Assembly: GCF_036231945.1 (NCBI RefSeq)
Contig: NZ_CP109599.1
Location: forward strand, 7,653,501-7,717,500
Direction of reading: 5' to 3'
DNA: 64,000 nucleotides
Origin: Streptomyces sp. NBC_01429
GTDB lineage: Bacteria; Actinomycetota; Actinomycetes; Streptomycetales; Streptomycetaceae
Part shown: one piece after another, positions 1-34,100 of the stretch
How the letters are laid out: the number at the start of each line of letters is the position of its first letter
Numbering within the stretch: position 1 is the first letter of the stretch
Translations under genes and position numbers: made by a program
Notes under the pieces: model-generated
What the model was told of the DNA's origin: nothing
Databases searched by the model: none
The model's input: the letters and a program-made list of their open reading frames with translations, nothing else

Positions 1-25131
<25,131 letters not shown>

Positions 25132-25142
25132 GAGAGCGAACC
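25132..25142 (+). promoter_or_regulatory. Short intergenic spacer with weak ribosome binding site for gene 2
   Basis: Only 11 nt separate the gene 1 stop from the ATG of gene 2. The spacer holds a weak purine-rich GAGAG at 25132-25136, 6 nt before the start. There is no room for a promoter or terminator, so the two genes must be read from one transcript, and re-initiation from gene 1 probably helps translation of gene 2. Confidence 0.6.
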
Positions 25143-28100
25143 ATGACTACGCCCAGCGAAAAAGTTGTCCAGGCTCTCCGGGCTTCGCTCAAGGAGGCCG
25201 AGCACCTGCGCCGGCAGAACCGCAAGCTCACCGCGGCGGCCACGGAGCCCATCGCGATCGTCGCGATGAGCTGCCGCTACCCCGGCGGGGTGAACTCGCC
25301 GGAGGACCTGTGGAAGCTGCTCGCCGCGGGCGAGGACGCGATCTCCGACTTCCCGACGGACCGCGGCTGGGACCTCACCGCCCTGCGCGAGGCCGGGGTC
25401 GACCGGCGCGGCAACGAGGTCAGCCAGCAAGGCGGATTCCTCGACGGCGCGGCGGACTTCGACGCGGGGTTCTTCGGGATCTCGCCGCGCGAGGCCGTCA
25501 CCATGGACCCGCAGCAGCGGCTGCTGCTGGAGACCTCCTGGGAGGCCATCGAACGGGCCGGGATCGACCCGACCGCGCTGCGCGGCAGCCGGACCGGCGT
25601 CTTCGTGGGAACGAACGGCCAGGACTACGCGTACCTGCTCGTGCGCTCCCTCGCGGACGCCACCGGCGACATCGGCACCGGCATCGCCGCCAGCGCCACC
25701 TCCGGCCGGCTCTCCTACACGCTGGGCCTGGAGGGGCCCGCCGTGACCGTCGACACCGCCTGCTCCTCCTCGCTCGTGGCACTGCACTCGGCCACCCAGG
25801 CACTGCGCAACGGCGAATGCACACTGGCCCTGGCCGGCGGGGTGAACATCATGTCCTCGCCCGGCTCCCTCATGGAGTTCAGCCGCCAGGGCGGGCTGGC
25901 CGCCGACGGCCGCTGCAAGGCGTACGCCGACTCCGCCGACGGCACCGGCTGGTCCGAGGGCGTGGGCCTGCTGCTCCTGGAGCGGCTCTCCGACGCGCGC
26001 CGCAACGGCCACCCCGTCCTGGCGGTGGTACGGGGCTCCGCCGTCAACCAGGACGGCGCGTCCAACGGCTTCACCGCACCGAGCGGACGCGCCCAGCGCC
26101 GGGTGATCCGCCAGGCCCTGGCCGCCGCCGAACTGACCACGTCCGACGTGGACGCGGTCGAGGGACACGGCACCGGCACGCCCCTCGGCGACCCGATCGA
26201 GGCGGAAGCCCTCCTGGCCACCTACGGACAGGACCGCACCGGGGAGCCGCTGCTGCTCGGCTCGGTCAAGTCCAACCTCGGCCACGCGCAGGCCGCGTCC
26301 GGGGTCGCCGGTGTCATCAAGATGGTGATGGCGATGCGCAACGGCCTGCTCCCGCGCACCCTGCACGTGGAGGCGCCCTCCTCGCAGGTGGGCTGGGACT
26401 CCGGCGCCGTGGAGCTGCTGCGCGAGGCCCGGCCGTGGCCCGAGGCGGGCCGGCCCCGGCGCGCGGGTGTCTCGTCCTTCGGAATCAGCGGTACGAACGC
26501 GCATGTGATCGTCGAGCAGGCCGAGCCGGTGGGGGACATGATGCAGGCACCGGTCACCGGAACCGATACCGGATCCGCCACAGACACCGGATCCGTCACC
26601 AACACCGGACCCACATCCACCACCGGACCGGGGGAGAGCTCCGTCCTGCCCACCGGACTCGTCCCGTGGCTGATCTCCGCCAAGTCCGAGGAGGCGCTCG
26701 ACGCGCAGGTGGAACGGACGGCCGCCGCCGCTTCGGCCGGCCACCGCGCGCTCGACGTGGGCTTCTCCCTCGCCACCGGCCGGGCGCTCTTCGAGCACCG
26801 CGCCGTGCTGCTGGCCGACGACCAGGCCGACGACCAGGGCGGCGGCCGCCCGGAGGTAGCCCGGGGCCGCGAGGCCGCCGGGCGCTCCCTCGCCGTACTG
26901 TTCACCGGCCAGGGCGCGCAGCGGGCGGGCATGGGACGGGAGCTGTACGAGCGGTTCCCCGTGTTCGCCCGCGCTCTCGACGCCGTGACGGAGCGCCTGG
27001 ATGCCGGGCTGGACCACCCCCTGCGGGAGGTCATGTTCGGCGACGCCCGCCGTCTGGACACCACCGGTTTCGCGCAGCCCGCGTTGTTCGCGCTCGAAGT
27101 GGCGCTGTTCCGGCTGGTGGAGTCGTGGGGTGTACGGCCCGACTTCGTCGCCGGGCACTCCGTCGGTGAGATCGCCGCCGCCCATGTGGCGGGCGTTCTC
27201 TCGCTGGACGACGCCTGCACGCTGGTCGCGGCCCGCGCCCGGCTCATGCAGGCGCTGCCCGGCCGGGGCGCCATGGTCGCGATCCAGGCGTCCGAGGCGG
27301 AGCTGACGGCCCGGCTCACGGCGGGGGTGTCGATCGCCGCGATCAACGGCCCCGACGCGATCGTCGTCGCAGGGGAGGAGAAGGCCGTCGGCCGGCTCGC
27401 GGAGAAGTTCGTCGCCGAGGGCCGCAGGACCCAGCACCTCTCGGTGAGCCACGCGTTCCACTCACCGCTGATGGACCCGATGCTGGAGGACTTCCGCGGC
27501 GTCGCCGAGAGCCTCGTCTACCGGGCCCCGGTCCTCCCGATCGTGTCCACCGTGACCGGGCTGCCGGCCGACGAGCGGCTGGTGTGCTCGCCGGACTACT
27601 GGGTGCGTCACGTCCGGGAGACGGTACGGTTCGCGGACGGGGTGAAGTCCCTGGCCGGCGCGGGTGTGTCGACCTTCCTGGAGCTGGGCCCGGACGGCGT
27701 GCTCTCCGCCCTGACCCAGAACTGCCTCGCGGCCACCTCGGGCGCCTCGGGTACTTCGGGCTCCTCGGGCAGCCGCACCGCGACCGTCGTCCTGCCCGCT
27801 CTGCGGAAGAACCGGGCGGAGGAGAGGTCCCTCCTCACGGCCCTCGCGCGCCTGCACGTGGCGGGCGTCGCGATCGACTGGACCGCGTGGTTCGAGGGCA
27901 GGGGCGCCCACCGCGTGGACGTCCCGACGTACGCCTTCCAGCACGAGCGTTTCTGGCCGAGGCCCGCCGCCACCGTGGGCGATGTGTCGGCCGCGGGACT
28001 CATTCCGGCCGAACACCCGCTGCTGGGCGCCGCGGTGACCCCGGCCGGCACGGACACCGTGCTGTTCACGAGCCGGCTCTCGCGGCTGACCCACCCCTGG

Positions 28101-31100
28101 CTCTTCGACCACATCGTGGACGGCGAGGCGCACTTCCCCGCCGGCGCACATCTGGAACTGGCCATCCGGGCGGGCGACCAGGTCGGCTACGACCGGATCG
28201 ACGCGCTGACCCTCGGCGAGCCGTTGGTCCTGGCCGAGGACACCCCTGTCTACCTCCAGGTGTCGCTGGGCGCGCCCGACGCCCTCGGTGCCCGGAAGGT
28301 CAGCATCCACTCGCAGATCGCGGACGCCGCCGACCCGTCCTGGACGGAACACGCGCACGGAGTCCTGAGCGCCGCCGAGCGGACCGTGGAGTTCGACGCC
28401 TCGGTCTGGCCGCCGGACGGTGCCCGCGCCGTGGACCTGGAGCGCTTCCACGAGACCGACGAGCACGGTCCGGTGTTCCGTACGGTGCGCTCGGTCTGGA
28501 CCCGTGGTGACGAGACCTTCGTCGAGGCCGTCGTGCCGGGCGAGGTCGAGGACGCGGGGGCCTTCGGGCTCCACCCCGCGCTGCTGGAGGCGGTGTCCCG
28601 AACGGTCGGATTCGCGGGACCGGGCGGGGACGGGGGGGACCGGGACGACCTGGCGCCCGCGTCCTGGTCGGGGGTCTCGCTGCACGCCGGGGGCGCCTCC
28701 GCCGTGCGCGTACGGCTCGTGAGGACGGGGGAGGACTCCGTCTCCGTGGCGATGGCCGACGCGGACGGCGCCCCGGTCCTCTCCGCCGACTCGCTCGTCC
28801 TCGCGCCCAGGGCCGGGACGGCGGCACGGCGCGACAGCGAACAGGGTTCGTTGTTGCGGGTGGAGTGGGTGCCGGTCGGTGAGTTGGTGTTGGGGGGTGG
28901 TGTGCGGTGGGTTGAGTGGGGTGTGGGTGGTGTTGCGTCGTTGGGTGATGTGCCTGATGGCGTGGATTTTGTGGTGGTGCGTGTTCCGGGTGCGGGTGCG
29001 GGTGCGGGTGTGGGTGCGGGTGCGGTGGATGGTGTGGGGGATGTGCCGTCTGTGGTGCGTGGGGTGACGGTTGATGTGTTGGGGGTGGTGCAGGAGTGGT
29101 TGGGGTGTGAGCGGTTGGCGGGTGCGCGGTTGGTGTTTGTGACGTGTGGTGCTGCGGTGGCTGGTGTGGGTTCGGTCGCTGGTGTGGGTGTTGGTGGTTT
29201 GGTGGGGGGTGCGGTGTGGGGTTTGGTGCGTGCCGCGCGGTCGGAGAATCCTGGTCGTTTTGTGTTGGTGGATGTTGAGGGGGGTGTGGGGTTGTCGTCG
29301 GTGGTGCCTGGTCTGCCGGGTGTGCTGGCGTCGGGTGATGGTGAGTTTGTGGTGCGTGGTGGTGTGGTGCGGGTGGGTCGGCTGGCGCGGGTGGTTGCCG
29401 GTGGCGAGGATGTTGTTGGGTTGGATGCTTTTGGGGAGGGTGTTGGTGGGGGGACTGTTCTGATTACGGGTGGTACGGGTGGTTTGGGGGGTGTGCTGGC
29501 CCGGCATTTGGTGGTTGAGCGTGGTGTGCGTCGGTTGTTGTTGGTGAGTCGGCGTGGTTTGGGTGCTGTGGGTGCGGTGGAGTTGCGGGATGAGTTGGTG
29601 GGTCTTGGGGCGGAGGTGAGTGTTGAGGCGTGTGATGTGGGTGATCGGGGTGCGGTTGAGGGGTTGTTGGCTGGGATTCCGGTGGAGTGGCCGTTGCGGG
29701 GTGTGGTGCATACGGCGGGTGTTCTTGATGATGGTGTGGTGACGTCGCTTTCGGGTGAGCGGTTGTCGGGGGTGTTGCGTCCGAAGGTGGATGGGGCGTG
29801 GCATTTGCATGAGTTGACGTTGGGTATGGATCTTGCGGCGTTTGTTCTGTATTCGTCGGTTTCTGGTGTGATGGGGAGTGCCGGTCAGGGGAGTTATGCG
29901 GCCGGGAATGTGTTTTTGGATGGGTTGGCCGAGTTCCGGGTTGGTTTGGGGTTGGTGGGTCGGTCGGTTGCGTGGGGTGCGTGGGCGCAGGGTGTGGGGA
30001 TGACGGGTTCGTTGTCCGGGGTGGATTTGCGGCGTGTTTCCGCGTCGGGTGTGTCTGCGTTGTCGGTGGGTCAGGGGTTGTCGTTGTTTGATGCGGTGAC
30101 GTCTGGTTCGGTGGGTGGGGCGTGTGTGGTGGCGATGGGTCCTGTGGGTGGGGCTGGTCGTGTGCGGGGTGTGGTGCCTCCGTTGTTGCGGGGGTTGGTG
30201 CGTGGTTCGCGTCGTGTTGCCGCGGTGGCGGTGGGTGGTGCGGGTACGGCGGCGGTGTTGACGGGTCGGTTGCGGGAGATGGACGGGGAGGCGCGCAGGC
30301 GTTTCCTGGTCGATCTCGTACGCACCGAAGCCGCCGCCGTCCTCGGCCACACCTCCGCCAAGAGCGTCGAGCAGCAGAAGGAGTTCCGCGAGCTGGGCTT
30401 CGACTCGCTGACCGCAGTCGAGCTGCGCAACCGCCTCTCCACGGCCACCGGACTGCGCCTGACCGCCACCCTGATCTTCGACTACCCCACCCCTGCCGAC
30501 CTCGCCGGGCACCTCGGCGACGTCCTGCTCGACGGCTACGGTGAGGAGGAGGCGTCCGCCGGCTCCACGTCCCCCGCCCTTCCCGCCGTCTCCGACGAAC
30601 CGGTCGCGATCGTTGGTATGGCATGCCGGATGCCGGGTGGCGTGACCTCTCCCGAGGAGCTGTGGGAACTGCTGGCCGATGGCCGGCACGGTATCTCCGG
30701 CTTCCCCACGGACCGCGGCTGGGACCTGGAGGCTCTGTTCGACTCCGCTCCCGACAGCCGGGGTGTGAGCGCGACCGGCCGCGGCGGATTCCTCCAGGGC
30801 GTCGGTGAGTTCGACGCCGGGTTCTTCGGGATCTCGCCGCGTGAGGCGCTTGCGATGGACCCGCAGCAGCGGCTGCTGCTGGAGACCTCGTGGGAGGCGT
30901 TCGAGCGGGCGGGCATCAAGGCGTCGTCGCTGAGGAACACCAAGACCGGAGTCTTCGTCGGCACGACGGGACAGGACTACGCGAATCTGGTGATGAATTC
31001 GCGGGAGGACGTCGAGGGGCACGCCACCACGGGCCTGGCGACGAGTGTGATCTCTGGCCGGGTCTCCTACACCTTCGGGCTCGAAGGCCCCGCGGTGACC

Positions 31101-34100
31101 ATCGACACCGCGTGCTCGTCGTCGCTCGTGGCCCTGCACCTCGCCTCCCAGTCCCTGCGCAGCGGCGAGAGCACACTCGCGCTGGCAGGCGGGGTGACGG
31201 TGCTCAGCACCCCCATGACCTTCTCCGGCTTCAGCAGGCAGGGCGGGCTGGCCACCGACGGGTTCTGCAAGGCGTTCGCGGACGCGGCCGACGGGACGGG
31301 CTGGTCCGAGGGTGTCGGCATGCTGGTGCTGGAGCGGCTGTCGGACGCGCGCCGCAATGGGCATCCGGTGTTGGCGGTGGTGCGTGGTTCGGCGGTGAAT
31401 CAGGATGGTGCGTCGAATGGTCTGACGGCGCCGAACGGTCCGTCGCAGCAGCGGGTGATTCGTCAGGCGTTGGCGAGTGGTGGTCTGTCGGCTGCTGATG
31501 TGGATGTGGTGGAGGCGCACGGTACGGGTACGACGTTGGGCGACCCGATCGAGGCGCAGGCGCTGCTGGCCACGTACGGCCAGGGTCGTCCGGAGGGGCA
31601 GCCGCTGCTGCTCGGCTCGGTGAAGTCGAACATCGGGCACACCCAGGCGGCGGCGGGTGTGGCCGGGATCATCAAGATGGTCATGGCGATGCACCACGGC
31701 GTGGTCCCCAAGACTCTGCACGTGGACGCTCCGTCGTCGCATGTGGACTGGAGCGAGGGCGCGGTCGAGGTACTCACCGAGGCGACCGCCTGGCCCGAGG
31801 TGGACCGGCCCTGGCGGGCCGGCGTCTCGTCGTTCGGCATCAGTGGGACCAACGCCCACGTCATCCTTGAGGGCGCCGAACCGGCCGCCGAGCAGGCCCG
31901 TGAGGTGACGGCACCGATGACCGTCGTGCCGTGGCCGGTATCGGGACGCTCCGAGGCCGGGCTGGCCGAACAGATCGCACGTATCGCCCCGCTGGCGAAT
32001 GGCGAACTGTCGCCGGTGGACGTGGGTCTGTCGCTGGTGGCGGGGCGGTCGGAGTTCGATCGTCGTGCGGTGCTGCTGGCGGGCGTGGACGGCAGCCCGG
32101 CGGTGGAGGTGGCGCGAGGCGCCGCTGATGTGGGTGGTTCGCTGGCGGTGTTGTTCTCGGGTCAGGGTTCGCAGCGGGCCGGTATGGGCCGTGAGCTGTA
32201 CGAGCGGTTCCCGGTGTTCGCTGAGGCGTTCGACGCGGTGGTGGCGTACTTCGACGGTGAGTTGGGGCGCCCGCTGCGTGAGGTGGTCTTCGGGGACGAG
32301 CCCGACCAGCTGGACCGGACCGGGTTCACCCAGCCCGCGTTGTTCGCGCTCGAAGTGGCGCTGTTCCGGTTGGTGGAGTCGTGGGGTGTGCGGCCCGATT
32401 TCGTCGCCGGGCATTCCGTGGGCGAGATCGCGGCTGCTCATGTGGCGGGTGTGTTCTCGTTGGAGGATGCGTGCCGACTGGTCGGGGCGCGTGCTCGTCT
32501 GATGGACGCGTTGCCTGCGGGTGGTGCGATGGTGGCTGTTGAGGCCACGGAAGAAGTGGTGCGGGCGCTGTTGACCGGTGCTGTGTCGGTGGCTGCGGTG
32601 AACGGCCCGGACGCGGTGGTGATCGCGGGTGCGGAGCAGGATGTTCTGGCGGTTGCGGAGAAGCTCGCGGCTGACGGGGTGCGTACGCGTCGCCTGTCGG
32701 TGAGTCACGCGTTCCATTCGGCGTTGATGGATCCGATGCTGGAGGAGTTCCGCCGGGTGGCGGAGGGGCTGTCGTTCGGAGAGCCGAGTATCGCGCTCGT
32801 CTCCAACGTGACGGGTGCTCTGGCGGATGAGGCCGAGGTCCGTACCGCTGATTACTGGGTGCGTCATGTCCGGGAGACGGTGCGGTTCGCCGACGGTGTG
32901 TCCACGCTGGCCGGTGAAGGCGTGTCGGCGTTCATGGAGCTGGGTCCTGATGGGGTGCTGAGCGCGATGGCGCAGCGCACGCTGGACGGTGTCGAGACGC
33001 CGCCGGTCGTCGTGTCGGCGCTGCGCAAGGACCGTTCGGAGGAGTCCGCGCTGCTGACGGCGCTCGCCGGGCTGTATGTGACGGGTGTCGAGGTCGATTG
33101 GGCCGAGCTGTTCGCGGGCAGCGGTGCACGCCGCGTCGATCTGCCCACCTATCCCTTCCAGCACGAGCGTTACTGGCCCCGGCCGAACGCGCTCAGCGGT
33201 GATGTGTCGTCCGTGGGGCTCGTTCCCGCGGAACACCCGCTGCTCGGCGCCCTGGTGCCCCTGGCCGATTCCGACGGTCTGCTCTTCACCAGCCGTCTCA
33301 CCACCCGTACTCACCCCTGGATGACGGATCACACGGAGTCCGGTGCCGCGCAGTTCCCGGCGGCGGCCTTCGTGGAGCTGGCCGTCCGGGCGGGCGACCA
33401 GGTGGGCTGCGACCAGGTCACCGAGCTGAACGTCACCGTCCCCCTCGTGTTCACCGACGAGACCGCCGTGGATCTCCAGGTGCGGGTCGGTACACCCGAT
33501 GAGTCCGGCAACCGAGAGATCCGCTTCGCTTCTCGGCCCGCGGACGCGGCCGACCAGCAGTGGACCGAGAACGCGCGTGGTGCCGTGGCCGCCGGAGCCA
33601 CCGCCGACGACTTCGGCTTCGACGTCTCCGTCTGGCCGCCGAACGGCGCGACCCCCGTCGACCTCGACGGCTTCGGGGATCACGCCGACCTCGGTTCCTC
33701 CCTCTCCGGTCTTCTGGGGGCCTGGGTCCTGGGCGATGAGGTCTTCGTCGAGGCTGCGCTGTCCGGCGAGGCGGCCTCCGACGCCGAGTACTTCGGTCTC
33801 CATCCCGCGCTCCTCGAATCCGTCCTTCAGGCAGCCGAGTTCGGCAGCCTGAACGGCGAGGAAGCTCCCACGCCGTCTACCTGGACGGGTGTGTCCTGGT
33901 CCGGGGTCTCTCTGCACGCCGGCGGTGCCTCGGCCGTGCGTGCCCGCATGACGACAACGGGGGAGAGCACCGTCTCCCTCGCGGCGGTCGACTCGGTCGG
34001 TGCCCCGCTGCTGTCCGTCGACTCCGTGACCCTTCGTCCTCGCACGCCCGCCGACCCGGCCGCGGTCAGCGGGCGGGCCGAGGGTTCGTTGTTGCGGGTG

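Noticed and set aside
25476..25560. Identical stretch of about 80 nt in KS7 and KS9 (around 36386-36470)
   Set aside because: It covers the universally conserved SPREA-DPQQRLLLE region; the identity is notable but can be explained by protein constraint plus codon bias, so it is not counted as a separate repeat.
28843..30355. Mobile element as the cause of the KR duplication
   Set aside because: No transposase, terminal inverted repeats or target-site duplications at the block edges; in-frame homologous exchange explains it better.
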